Source: Salinibacter ruber DSM 13855 (GTDB taxonomy: Bacteria > Bacteroidota > Rhodothermia > Rhodothermales > Salinibacteraceae). From it: a stretch of 64,000 nucleotides of DNA. A model generated the notes under the pieces. It saw only the letters and a list, made by a program, of their open reading frames with translations. It was not told where the DNA came from and ran no database searches. The stretch is taken from NCBI RefSeq assembly GCF_000013045.1, contig NC_007677.1, forward strand, positions 806,001 through 870,000, written 5' to 3'. Shown here piece after piece: positions 40,923 through 51,000 of this stretch. The translations under genes and the position numbers were made by a program. Position 1 is the stretch's first letter, and each line of letters begins with the position of its first letter.

Positions 40923-41837
40923 TCACACGTCGTCGCACTCGTTCTCCAGGTAGTGGTTGGCGCGGGCCTCGTAGTCGCCGTACGTGGCGTTGGCAAACGT
41001 CTCGCAGGCGGAGGCCTTGTTGCCGGTTTCCATTTGCGACTCGGCGATCACGAAGTGGAACTTCGCGGCGTCGCTGCGGCTGCCCTGGTGCATGTCCAGG
41101 CCCTGGCGGGCTGCTTGAATGGCCTGCTGGTATTGCCCGCTCTCGTAAAGGGCCGTGCCGCGGTAAAACATCGCGTTCGCGTTCGGCTCCACGTACTCGG
41201 TCATCTGGTCGAGGGCGCTCAGGGCCTTGTCGATCTGGGCCTGCGACGGGCTGTCGCCCTGCAGGGCCTTCGAGGCGCGGGCCAGGAACTCGTCCCGAAT
41301 GCGCTCGGTGGCCAGGCCCGCCACGCGGGTGTTGCCCACCTCGTTGCCCACCTCAATCGCCTGCCGCAGCGACTGCAGCCCGGCCTCCGTGCTGTCCTCC
41401 ATGTTGATGAGGGCCAGGCCCTGGTTGTACTGGACGGTGGGGTCGGCGTCCGTGTACTCCTGCAGCGTCTTGAAGTGGGACAGGGCGCCTGTGTAGTTCT
41501 CCTGCTTGAGCGCGGCGCTGCCGGCGCCCTTGAGGCTTTCGATGAGGTTGTTTTCAATCTTCCCGATGAGGTCGTCGAGCCCCAGCTTCTGGGCCAGCTC
41601 GATGGACTCCTCAAACCGCGTGGCGGCCATCTCGTAGTTCTCCGCGTTTCCGGCTTTGGCGCCTTCCTTATACGTCTGCTGCAGCTCCTTCTTCAGCTTC
41701 TTCTTCTGAGCGTTGGACAGGGAGTTGTCGCTTTGAGCACGCACGCTCCCGGCGCCAAGCTGGAGCCCGAGCAGGCAGGCAAATGCGACGACCGTCCAGC
41801 GGGTTGCGAGAGCGCGGGGTAGCCAGTGGGTATTCAT
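40923..41837 (-). CDS. Exported TPR-repeat protein
   Basis: A 304-residue protein with a signal peptide (WTVVAFACLLGLQLGAGSVRAQ, cleavage probably after RAQ), a charged helix (KKKLKKELQQTYKEG) and then several TPR-like helix pairs: NYEMAATRFEESIELAQKLG, NYTGALSHFKTLQEYTDADP, NANAMFYRGTALYESGQYQQ and AKFHFVIAESQMETGNKASA. It is likely periplasmic and scaffolding. ATG 41837 starts the signal peptide; the longer frame adds a hydrophobic stretch with no RBS. The specific partner is unknown. Confidence 0.75.
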   Translation of the reverse strand: MNTHWLPRALATRWTVVAFACLLGLQLGAGSVRAQSDNSLSNAQKKKLKKELQQTYKEGAKAGNAENYEMAATRFEESIELAQKLGLDDLIGKIENNLIESLKGAGSAALKQENYTGALSHFKTLQEYTDADPTVQYNQGLALINMEDSTEAGLQSLRQAIEVGNEVGNTRVAGLATERIRDEFLARASKALQGDSPSQAQIDKALSALDQMTEYVEPNANAMFYRGTALYESGQYQQAIQAARQGLDMHQGSRSDAAKFHFVIAESQMETGNKASACETFANATYGDYEARANHYLENECDDV

Positions 41838-42380
41838 GACTGGAAGACTGGTTGCGGGGAAGAATGAAAAAACCGTCGACATCAAACACTAAGTGCGGTA
41901 GGAGTGCCCCGTACGTTTGTTTCCGGGGCCGAGGGCCCCGGCGCCGACGGGGGCAGGCTGGCGGGCGGGAGGGCCGCCGCTGCCGTCATCGTGGAGCCTA
42001 AAAGGTACAACGTCTGTGCCGGAAGTGCAGCCGGGCCGACGAACCGGGCGCTCTCGCCGGCCAAAGGGGCCGCGCCCCGCGGTGGGCCTCCAGAACGGTC
42101 GAAAATATGAAGACGGCGTGGTGGAGGTGGGGCGGTGGAGGACGGGGGCGGGTCGTAGGCGGCAGTGCGCAGCGTTGTCCAGAATCGAGGACATTCCGGA
42201 CCCGCCGAAAGAGGGGCGGTGCACGAGAAAATCGCGGCGGGCGCGCTGGCATTCGGTCCCCGATCTCGTTATTATCATGGCGGCGTCGCATCGAACGCGC
42301 ACTCGGCATGCGAGTGTCTCCCGCGCGTGGACGCCCACGGCCGTTCTTCTCGTTCTCTGCGCAACGCATCAATTCTGCCC
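41838..42380. other. Divergent intergenic region, no gene seen
   Basis: 543 bases between the divergently transcribed TPR and nucleotidyltransferase genes. Open frames on both strands are GC-driven and lack domain or start signals. Promoters for both genes should be here. No strong repeat was noticed. Confidence 0.5.
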
Positions 42381-43394
42381 ATGAAGCTCATCGTTCCCAT
42401 GGCGGGGCGGGGCACCCGCGTCCGCCCGCACTCGCACGTCACCCCCAAGCCGCTTCTCAAGGTGCGAGGGCGGAGCATCGTCGAGCGCATCGTCGACACC
42501 TTCTCCCGCGTCCTCCCGGCGCCCCCCGACGACGGCGTGTTCGTCCTGGGGCCCGACTTCGGCACCGAAATCCGCGACCAGCTCACCGCGCTCTGCGACG
42601 AGCGGGGCATCACGCCGCACTTCCCCGTCCAGGAGAAGGCCCTCGGCACGGCCCACGCCGTCGGCTGTGCGGGCGAGCACCTCCAGGGCGAGGGCGTCGT
42701 GGTGTTTGCGGACACGCTCTTTGGCCTATCGGGCAAGGTGACCCTCGGCGACGCTGACGTGGTGGCGTTCGTCCGCGAAGTGGACGACCCGCGCCGGTTC
42801 GGCGTTGCCGTGCGCGATGGGGAGGAGGTCACCGAGCTCATCGAGAAGCCCGACGACCCGGTCTCCAACGAGGCGCTCATCGGGATCTACTACCTCCGCG
42901 AGCTGGCCGACCTGAAGGCCGGCATCGACCACGTCATCGAGACCGACATGAAGGGCGCGGGCGGCGAATATCAGCTCACCGACGCGCTGGACCACCGCCT
43001 GCAGGAGGGCGACATGTTTACCACGGCGGGTGTGGACGCGTGGATGGACTGCGGCACGATCCCGGCCCTGCTGGAGACCACCGGGCGCGTCCTGGAGCGG
43101 GAGTCCGGCGACGCCCGCCAGGGCACTGTCGAGGATAGTGTCATCCACGACCCGGTCTACATCGGCCCGGGCGCGACCGTTGAGAACGCCGTCGTGGGCC
43201 CGCACGTCTCGATCGAAGAGGGCGCGACCGTCTCCGACGCGGTGCTGCGGGACAGCATTGTCTTTGCCGGCGGCACGGTCGAGAACGCGGTGCTCGCCGA
43301 CTCCGTGATCGGGCGCCACGCCGCGGTCGACCTGCGGCCGGAAAGCCTCAACGTGGGCGACCACTCCCAGGTCAACGTGGAGCTGCGCAGTTAG
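42381..43394 (+). CDS. Sugar-phosphate nucleotidyltransferase
   Basis: A 337-residue nucleotidyltransferase with the Rossmann-like signature IVPMAGRGTRVRPHSHVTPK at residues 4-23, then PLLKVRGRSIVERIV, FADTLFG (metal Asp), IEKPDDPVSNEALIGIYYL and MDCGTIPALLETT. A left-handed beta-helix follows (residues ~255-325: DPVYIGPGATVENAVVGPHV, SIEEGATVSDAVLRDSIVFA). It makes an NDP-sugar, probably dTDP- or UDP-glucose-type, but the nucleotide and sugar are unclear. ATG 42381 begins the family's first strand. Confidence 0.8.
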   Translation: MKLIVPMAGRGTRVRPHSHVTPKPLLKVRGRSIVERIVDTFSRVLPAPPDDGVFVLGPDFGTEIRDQLTALCDERGITPHFPVQEKALGTAHAVGCAGEHLQGEGVVVFADTLFGLSGKVTLGDADVVAFVREVDDPRRFGVAVRDGEEVTELIEKPDDPVSNEALIGIYYLRELADLKAGIDHVIETDMKGAGGEYQLTDALDHRLQEGDMFTTAGVDAWMDCGTIPALLETTGRVLERESGDARQGTVEDSVIHDPVYIGPGATVENAVVGPHVSIEEGATVSDAVLRDSIVFAGGTVENAVLADSVIGRHAAVDLRPESLNVGDHSQVNVELRS

Positions 43395-43702
43395 GGAGCG
43401 CCGGGCCCCACCGAGCCTAAGGACGTTGCCGCCGTATCGACGGCGCAGGGGCCCGCTGCGTGTGGATTTTGGGTGGACTACGGCGTTTGGCGCCGCTGAG
43501 GGCGCGTGGGCCGCGTGGCGTTGGAGCAGCCGGGCCGGTCGATTGTTTATGATCCCACGCCAGGCGGCGATGGCCTGCCGGGCCGGCGGGGCAACGGCCG
43601 GCCCTTCCGTGAACGGACACGCGTGAGAGGCGAGTGTCGTTTTTCGCGCCCCGGTTCACGGCCCCCGAGCGTCCCCCTTCACCCTTGCGTGCTACGCGCC
43701 CC
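43395..43702. other. Intergenic region, no gene seen
   Basis: 308 GC-rich bases between the nucleotidyltransferase and mutS2. No supported frame, repeat or terminator. An in-frame ATG at 43634 would extend MutS2 by 23 residues that do not fit the family. Confidence 0.4.
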
Positions 43703-46162
43703 ATGGAGACGTACCCGGACTCGCTGGATGAGAAGCTCGGCTTCGACGTCGTGCGCGACCGCCTGGCGGCCCGCGTGCAGAGCCCGCTGGGCGAGGAGCG
43801 GCTGGCGTCCATGCGGCCGGCCCGCACGATGGACTGGCTGCGGGGCGAGCTGGGGCGGGTGGAGGAGCTGCAGGGCGCCTTTCAGTACGGGGACTCGGTG
43901 CCGCTCAGCCCGATGTACGACCTGCGGGACGCCCTCCGCCGCGCCGCCCCGGAGGACGCCTACGTGGACCCGGAGGACCTGATGGCGACCCGGCGGACCC
44001 TCGTCACGCTCCGGCGCCTGAAGAAGCACTTCGAGGCGCGGCGCGAGGACTACCCGCGGCTGGCCGACGCCGTGGCGCGAGCCACCCCGCTCCCGGATCT
44101 CGAAGAGACGATCGCGTCGATCCTCGACGAGGACGCGTCCATCCGGGACGACGCGTCGCCGGAGCTGCGGCGCCTGCGCCAGCAGATTCGATCGAAGGAG
44201 GAGGAGCTCCGCACGACGCTCGACAAGGCGCTCCGCCACGCCGTGCGGGAGGGCCACGCCACCGGCGAGCAGGCCACCCTCCGTGGCGGGCGCATGGTGA
44301 TCCCGGTCCGCGCCAGCGCGAAGGGGAAGGTGGAGGGCTTCGTGCACGACCGGTCCGCCAGCGGGCAGACCGTCTACATCGAGCCGGCGGCCTGCCTGGA
44401 GCTCAACAACGAGGTGCGCGAGCTCCAGAGCGCCGAGCAGGCCGAGATCGAGCGCATCCTGCGCCGGGTGACCGACCACGTGCGGGCCGAGAGCGACGCG
44501 ATTGAGGAGAATCTGACAGTGCTGGCCCAGTTCGACCTGCTGCGCGCGAAGGCCCGCTTTGCCAACCGCTTAGGCGCCGTCGTCCCCAAGCTCAACGACG
44601 AGGGCCACGTCGAGATCTACGAGGGCCGAAACCCGGTCCTGCAGCTGCACTTCGAGAGGCGCGACGCCGGCGACGCGACCGACGGGCGCGCCTCGGGCGA
44701 GGAGGAGGCCCTTCCGCCGCGGGAGGTGGTTCCCCTCGACCTGGAGCTCGGCGCCGACTTCCGCACGCTCGTGATCACCGGCCCCAACGCCGGGGGCAAG
44801 ACGGTGACGATGAAGACCGTTGGCCTCTTCTCGCTGATGCTCGCCTACGGACTCCCCCTTCCGGTGGCGCCGCACTCCTCGTTCCCGCTCTTCGACCAGA
44901 TTGTGGCCGACATTGGGGACGAGCAGTCGATCGAGGACGACCTGTCCACCTTCAGCTCGCACGTCTCCAACCTCCGTCACATGCTCTCCGCGGTCGGGGA
45001 GAACGCGCTCGTCCTGATCGACGAGGCCGGCACCGGCACGGACCCGGACGAAGGGGCGGCCCTCGCGCAGGCGGTGCTGGAGCAGCTCACGGAGGCCGGC
45101 GCCCGCACGATCGCGACCACCCACCACGGGACGCTCAAGACGTACGCCCACGAGGCGGAGGCCGTCGAGAACGGGTCGATGGAGTTTGACCAGGAGACCC
45201 TGCGCCCCACCCATCGCTACCAGGAGGGCGTGCCCGGGTCCTCCTACGCCTTCGAGATTGCCCGGCGCATGGGCCTGTCGGGCGACCTGCTGGACCGGGC
45301 CCGCACCCTGGCCGGGACCCAGAAGACGGCCATGGAGAACCTCATCACCACGTTCGAGCGGCGCACGCAGGAGCTGGAGGACGAGCTCTACGACGCCCGC
45401 AAGGCCCGCGAGAAGGCCGAGGCGGAGCAGCAGCGCTACGAGGAGAAGACGGAGAAGCTGGAGAAGGAGCGCGACGCGTTCCGCCAGCAGGCCCTGGAGG
45501 AGGCCGAGCGCATCGTGGAGGAGGCCAATGCCCGCATCGAGAACACGATCCGCGAGATCAAGGAGGCCCAGGCCGAGTCGGACGCCACCCAGGAGGCGCG
45601 GGAGCAGCTCGAAGACTACAAAGCGGACCTCCAGGCGCGGCGCGAGGAGGCGGCGCCGGAGCAGGACGCGGCGCCGGCGGAGGCGGACGGGGCGTCGCCG
45701 GCGGCCGCCGGCGGCCCCATCAACGAGGGCGACCAGGTGGTGGTGGACGACGGGTCGACCGCCGTGGAGGTGCAGGAGATCGAGGACGGAGAGGCCCGCC
45801 TGCTGATGGGCTCGATGCACATGCGCGTGTCGCTCGACCGCCTGACCCGCGTCGGCGGGCCGGAGTCTGCGGAGCCCGACGAAGAGGATACGGGCGGCAA
45901 CGCCGAGATGGCGGCGCTGGAGGCGAGCCCCTCGATCGATGTGCGCGGGGAGCGCGTGGACGAGGCCCGGCGGCAGGTGCAGCACTTCCTCGACGACGCC
46001 GTGGCGGCCAACCTCGACACGGTCGAGATCCTCCACGGGAAGGGCACCGGGGCGCTCCGCAATGCCCTCCACGAGATGCTCTCGGGTCGGCCCGACGTGA
46101 CGGACCACCGCAAGGCCCCCATTGAGGAGGGCGGGGCGGGCGTGACGAAGGTGGACCTCTGA
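43703..46162 (+). CDS. mutS2: MutS2 family ATPase/endonuclease
   Basis: An 819-residue MutS2. It starts SLDEKLGFDVVRDRLAARVQ, as is usual, and shows the core and lever helices with HDRSASGQTVYIEP, Walker A TGPNAGGKTVTMKT (about 359), Walker B ALVLIDEAGTGTDP, a long coiled coil (about 545-640) and a C-terminal Smr nuclease domain (SIDVRGERVDEARRQVQHF, EILHGKGTGALRNAL). MutS2 resolves recombination intermediates and in some bacteria rescues collided ribosomes. The coiled coil and linker are unusually rich in Glu and Ala, in keeping with a halophile. Confidence 0.95.
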   Translation: METYPDSLDEKLGFDVVRDRLAARVQSPLGEERLASMRPARTMDWLRGELGRVEELQGAFQYGDSVPLSPMYDLRDALRRAAPEDAYVDPEDLMATRRTLVTLRRLKKHFEARREDYPRLADAVARATPLPDLEETIASILDEDASIRDDASPELRRLRQQIRSKEEELRTTLDKALRHAVREGHATGEQATLRGGRMVIPVRASAKGKVEGFVHDRSASGQTVYIEPAACLELNNEVRELQSAEQAEIERILRRVTDHVRAESDAIEENLTVLAQFDLLRAKARFANRLGAVVPKLNDEGHVEIYEGRNPVLQLHFERRDAGDATDGRASGEEEALPPREVVPLDLELGADFRTLVITGPNAGGKTVTMKTVGLFSLMLAYGLPLPVAPHSSFPLFDQIVADIGDEQSIEDDLSTFSSHVSNLRHMLSAVGENALVLIDEAGTGTDPDEGAALAQAVLEQLTEAGARTIATTHHGTLKTYAHEAEAVENGSMEFDQETLRPTHRYQEGVPGSSYAFEIARRMGLSGDLLDRARTLAGTQKTAMENLITTFERRTQELEDELYDARKAREKAEAEQQRYEEKTEKLEKERDAFRQQALEEAERIVEEANARIENTIREIKEAQAESDATQEAREQLEDYKADLQARREEAAPEQDAAPAEADGASPAAAGGPINEGDQVVVDDGSTAVEVQEIEDGEARLLMGSMHMRVSLDRLTRVGGPESAEPDEEDTGGNAEMAALEASPSIDVRGERVDEARRQVQHFLDDAVAANLDTVEILHGKGTGALRNALHEMLSGRPDVTDHRKAPIEEGGAGVTKVDL

Positions 46163-46332
46163 CGCCAGGCAGGACGCGCGGGTCCGTTCGGGGGAAAGCG
46201 GGGTCCCATCGTGTCCGTCCCTGTTGTTTCTGGCTGCGCCTGTGCCCTCCCCGCTGGACGAAACGCCCGCCGCTTTGTAGCTTCGTGGGCGACAGCCCGA
46301 CTCGACGACATTCCTTAGTAGCCCTTCCACCG

Positions 46333-47298
46333 ATGGCCCACATCGTTTCGACGCGCCCCCTCATCGACGGGGGCCTCTCCGGGGTGCGAGACGAGCACAC
46401 CCTTACGGTCTGTGACCCGCCCGACGGCAGCACGCGCTCCGTCGATGAACTCATCGCCCTGGCCGACGGGGCCGACGTGCTTCTGTCCGTGCTCGCCGAC
46501 CCGATCACGGAGGCGCTGTTCGAGGCCCGCCCGGGGCTGCAGATGGTGTCGCAGTACGCCGTCGGGGTCGACAACATCGACCTGGAGGCGGCGGAGGCGC
46601 ACGACGTGGCCGTCACCCACACGCCCGGCGTGCTGACCGACGCGACGGCGGACCAGGCGTGGGCCCTGCTGCTGGCCGCCGCCCGGCACGTGCCGGCGGC
46701 CGACCGGTACGTGCGCGACGGCCGCTTCGAGCGCTGGGAGACGACCCACTTGATGGGCATGGAGCTGGCCCGCAAGACCATCGGCATCGTCGGCATGGGG
46801 CGGATCGGGACGGCGGTCGCGCGCCGCGCCCTCGGCTTCGGGATGGAGGTGATCTACCACAATCGGACGCGGGCCAACCCGACCGTGGAGCGCCAGGTGA
46901 GCGCCCGGCACGTGGGGCTGGGCGAGCTGCTGACGACGAGCGACGTCGTCTCGCTGCACTGCCCCCACAACGACGAGAGCCACCACCTCCTCGACGCGGC
47001 GGCCTTCTCGAAAATGAAGGCGTCGGCCCTGCTGGTGAACACCGCCCGCGGGCCCGTCGTCGACGAGGCGGCGCTGGTGGACGCGCTTAAAAGCGGTGAG
47101 ATTGCCGGGGCGGGGCTCGACGTGTTCGAGGACGAGCCGGAGGTGCACCCGGGGCTGATGGAGCAGGACCGGGTCGTCCTGGCGCCCCACCTGGGGAGTG
47201 CCACCACCGACACTCGCATGCGGATGGCCCAGATGTGCGTGGCCTCCATCACGGCGCTTCTGGACGGGGCCGAAAGCGTGCCGCACCGCCTGGTGTAG
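46333..47298 (+). CDS. D-2-hydroxyacid dehydrogenase
   Basis: A 321-residue NAD(P)-dependent D-isomer dehydrogenase. The Rossmann loop is IGIVGMGRIGTAVARRA. Catalytic Arg lies in LLVNTARGPVVDEAAL, Glu in VFEDEPEVHPGL and His in VLAPHLGSATTDTR. It most resembles glyoxylate/hydroxypyruvate reductases and phosphoglycerate dehydrogenase-like enzymes without the regulatory domain. ATG 46333 starts at the natural N-terminus. It follows mutS2 by 170 bases. The substrate is not decided by the sequence. Confidence 0.85.
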   Translation: MAHIVSTRPLIDGGLSGVRDEHTLTVCDPPDGSTRSVDELIALADGADVLLSVLADPITEALFEARPGLQMVSQYAVGVDNIDLEAAEAHDVAVTHTPGVLTDATADQAWALLLAAARHVPAADRYVRDGRFERWETTHLMGMELARKTIGIVGMGRIGTAVARRALGFGMEVIYHNRTRANPTVERQVSARHVGLGELLTTSDVVSLHCPHNDESHHLLDAAAFSKMKASALLVNTARGPVVDEAALVDALKSGEIAGAGLDVFEDEPEVHPGLMEQDRVVLAPHLGSATTDTRMRMAQMCVASITALLDGAESVPHRLV

Positions 47299-47482
47299 GC
47301 CGCCAGCGGCTTCCGGACCGGGCGGCTTGGTGGACGCCACTGTGTGCGGCGCCGGACGGTTGGCGGCGGGGGAGCGGCCCGGCGGCCTGTAGAGCGGGAT
47401 CGGTTCGTTTTTTGCAGACATGGATCCGTGATCAGATCCATCGCGCTGTCGTTCACTCTTTGCCGGTTGGTTTCCTGCGTCC

Positions 47483-47947
47483 ATGTCCGTCCCCAAATCG
47501 CTGGTGGTGCTCCTGGTCATCGGAATTGGAGGGGCCCCATCCGTTGGTCGGGGACAGCCGGCAGACTCGACGGCGTCGGGCCCGGGCTCGACGATCGAGG
47601 ACACGTCCGCGGTGGCCCGGCGGGTGGCGACTGCGTTTGCGGAGGGGAACGCCCGCCGGCTCCTCACGCCGTCGGCCGACCGGGTCGAGATCAGTCTCTT
47701 CGGCAACCGCACCTTCTACAGCAGCTCGCAGGCCGTGTACGTGCTGCGGGAGTTCTTTCGGCGCCATCCCTCCGGCCGCTTCGCGGTGGGGGACGTGATG
47801 GAGGCCGGAACGAGCTTTTTCGTCCGGGGCGAGTACGAGGAGGCCCGCATGGCCCGCCGGCACCACGTCTACGTGCGGCTCGACCAACCGCAGGGCAAGG
47901 ACCTGTGGAACCTGCACGAGGTTCGGATCGAACATGCTGCCAAGTGA
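47483..47947 (+). CDS. DUF4783-like exported protein
   Basis: A 154-residue protein with a signal peptide (KSLVVLLVIGIGGAPSVGRG) and an NTF2-like body: ARRVATAFAEGNARRLLTPS, RVEISLFGNRTFYSSSQAVY, VLREFFRRHPSGRFAVGDVM and YVRLDQPQGKDLWNLHEVRI. This matches DUF4783, a periplasmic family frequent in Bacteroidetes, of unknown function. It is followed closely by the large histidine kinase gene and may be read together with it. Confidence 0.75.
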   Translation: MSVPKSLVVLLVIGIGGAPSVGRGQPADSTASGPGSTIEDTSAVARRVATAFAEGNARRLLTPSADRVEISLFGNRTFYSSSQAVYVLREFFRRHPSGRFAVGDVMEAGTSFFVRGEYEEARMARRHHVYVRLDQPQGKDLWNLHEVRIEHAAK

Positions 47948-48073
47948 CGAGGGTGCTGGGGGAAAAACCGCCGGTCCCTGAAGGGAGCGCGTCTGTCGTG
48001 GGCCCCGGGCCGATTGGGCCCATCTCCCAAGGGGGGCTCGCTCGTCTGTGGACTCGTAGCTCCGGTGCGCGTG

Positions 48074-51000
48074 ATGGATCGTCTGCTTCGTATGCTCCGC
48101 CGTCGTCCCTGGGCCTGGGGGGGGGGCCTGGGGATATGCGTCGGGCTTTTGGTGACGGCCGGGCTCCGGACGTACGCGGTGCAGAGCGTTGCGGCGAACG
48201 CGGCGGCCCGCCAGGAGGCGACCGTCGAGGCGGCCCTTGCGACGATCCAGGAGCGGTTTGAGGGGCTCCGCGACCGGCTGCACGACCGTGCGGAGGGGCT
48301 CGCCGCCGACTCGACCATCTGGCAGGACCTGCGGGCGTGGCGGGAGCAGGGCACGCGCCCGGCGCGCCTTGCCCAGTACGTTGCCGCGCGCCCGCCTGCC
48401 GCCCGCACGGCAATCGAGGTGTACGCCCCGAACGGCCGCGTCCTTGCGTGGGCGGGGCCGCAGGTGCCCGTTGACAGTGCACAGGCGGGGAAGGGAAGGG
48501 CCGCCCGGCCCCGCACGGCCGTCGTCCGCGACGGCCGTGGGCGATGGGCCCTGGCGGCCTGGGCCCCAGTGACCCGTGGGGGCACACGGCTGGGGGCCGT
48601 GCGCGTCGTCCGCGTCGTCCGGTACCGGCCGCCCGTGCAGAACCGGTACGTGCAGGCGACGAGCCTGGAGGCCCAGTGGAGCCGGGCGACCGGCGAGCTG
48701 GTGCGGGTGCGCTGGAGCGGGGCCCCACCCGCGACGCCTCACCGGGCGCTTCGGGGCCGGAACGGCGCCGTCCTGGGGTACGCGTCCGTAGAGCCGCCCC
48801 CGCCCGACCGGCTCGTGGACCGGACGGCTGCGTTTTACACCGATCTCCTCGCGGCCGGGGCCGTCGGGCTCCTCGGGTGGGTTCTCGCTTTGGGGGGGCA
48901 CTGGTACCTCCGGCTCGCCCGGCGGCCGGGGCTGCGTCGCCACTGGCGGGCCCGGCGGGCGGCGGCGGGGCGGCTTGCCCTCGTCGCGCTTCTCGCGGTC
49001 GGGGCCCGCTATGCGATGCTGTCGCTCGACGTGCCGGCCCGGTGGGCGGCGCCCGGCTCGGGCATCGCCCCCCTCTTCAACCCGACGTACTTCGCGTCGA
49101 CCCTCGGGGGCGGCCTGTTTCGGTCCATCGGGGACTTGCTCCTTACAGGCGTGTGGGCGGCGGGGCTTGCCACCGGGGTGGTCTACCTGGCCCGGCACTA
49201 CCGCCCGCGGGCGGAGGTGCTCAGTGGGCTTCCGGAGGCCTTTCGCCGATACGCGCCGGACCGGCCGCACGCGGCTCGCTATCTGGGGATCCTGGTGGGG
49301 CTCGTGGCGGGCAGCCTCGGGGCGATTGTGGTCCTCGCCTTCATCGTGCGGCGGGCCGTCTTCGACAGCACCCTCGACTTCTTTGCCCGCACTGGGCTGC
49401 TCCCGGAGCCGCTCGTCCTGGGGGTGCTGTGCGGCCTGTTTCTCCTGGTGGCGGCCGGCATCCTCGTCGGCATCGGGGGCACGTGGGGGGCCCTGCGCCG
49501 CCTGCTGCACCATCGGCCCCGCAACTGGCCGCGAGGCATTGGGCTCGTGCTCGGGACGGGGCTCTACGGCGGGGCGCTGGCCGCGCTGTACCTCGGCACG
49601 GACGTGCAGGCCTTCGTGTCGCTGCCGTACGTGCTCGCCCTGCTCGCGGGCGTGGGGGGGCTGGCGACCTACGGCCTCGTGGGGCCGGCGCACGGGGACG
49701 AGGCCCTTACGCTACGGGGGCTGCTGGGGGGCCTCTTCGCGGTCACGTTGCTGCTCTACCCGTTGCTGTACGCCGGGATGGACGCGAAGCGGCAGGAGCA
49801 CATGGTCGACGCCGCGCGGTCGTTCGAACGGGGACAGGACCCGCGCGTCCTCTACTCGGTGCGCCGGGTGCTCCGGTCGGCCGCCGAGGCGCTGGGGCCG
49901 TCCGTCCGGGCCGCGGACCCGGCGTCCGAGGCCCGCCTCGATTCAATTGCGCCCCAGGTCGTGCGGGAGTCGCTGCTGTCGTCCCTCGCGACGTACGAGG
50001 TGCGCCTCAGCGTGCTGGAGTGGGACGGGACGGTGCGCCGCCAGTACACGGCCGACGGGCCCGTGGCGGCGGGGGAGCAGACCGAGGACGCGGCCCGGCG
50101 GGCGTTCGCCGGCCTGTGGTCGCGCTACGGGCAGCGCCCGGGGCCCGTGGTCGAGCAGTTGTCTGCGGGCGCGCCCGTGCGGACCGCCGAGACGCGACGC
50201 GTGCAGTACGCTGGGTTGCTGGGCGTCCCGACGGGGGGCGAGTTCGTGGAGGGCTGGGTGCTGGTCCGGATCGAGCCGCAGTCCGTGTTGCCCGGAACGG
50301 GATTCGGCCTGTCTCGGGTCTTGCTGCCGGACGGCTCGTTCGGGGACCTGTACGCCGATCTGTCGCTCGCGGAATTCCGGGACGGACGCCTCGTGCGGAG
50401 CGTGGGCGAGGCCTTCGGCCGGGCGCGCCTGCGGCCCCCCAAGCGCGACGCCCTCCGCGGAAAGCCGGGCGTGTGGCGGAACGAGACGGTGCAGGGGCGC
50501 GAGTACCTGACCCACTACCGCCGCTTCGTGCCGGTGGGCGAGACGACCCCCTCGACCGTGGCGGTGCGCATCCCGGCCACCCTGGCGTTCGATCACCTCT
50601 ACTACCTGCTTCGGCTCACCGTCGCCGGCCTTTGTGTGGGGCTCGTCGTGTACCTGCTCGGCCTCTACGTGCGGCACCGACGGGGGCGCCTGCCGGCCTC
50701 GCGCGTGCGCTTCCGCAACAAGGTCCTGAATGCCTTCCTGGTCGTCGGAATCGTCTCGATGGTTGCCGTGGGCGTCGTGGGGGTGCGCGTGGTGACGGGC
50801 GAGAACGAGCGGGCCATCGAGCGGCGCATGCACGACCAGCTCACCCGGGTCGAAGAGACGCTGGCCCTGGCGGCCCGCCCCGGCGAGCCCCTGTGGCGGA
50901 CGGCGAAGCGGATGGACGTGGACACCCTTGCCGCCCGGGTGGGGCTCGACCTGCACCTCTACGACGAGGGGCGGCTCGCGCGCACGAGCCAACCCCGCCT

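Noticed and set aside
41917-42757. Plus-strand frames ahead of the nucleotidyltransferase
   Set aside because: They extend upstream without a start signal or run in a different frame from the recognised enzyme, and are rich in Arg and Pro.
47453-49693. A 746-codon open frame on the minus strand
   Set aside because: Shadow of the DUF4783 and kinase genes; low-complexity Pro/Arg/Gly composition and no recognisable domain.
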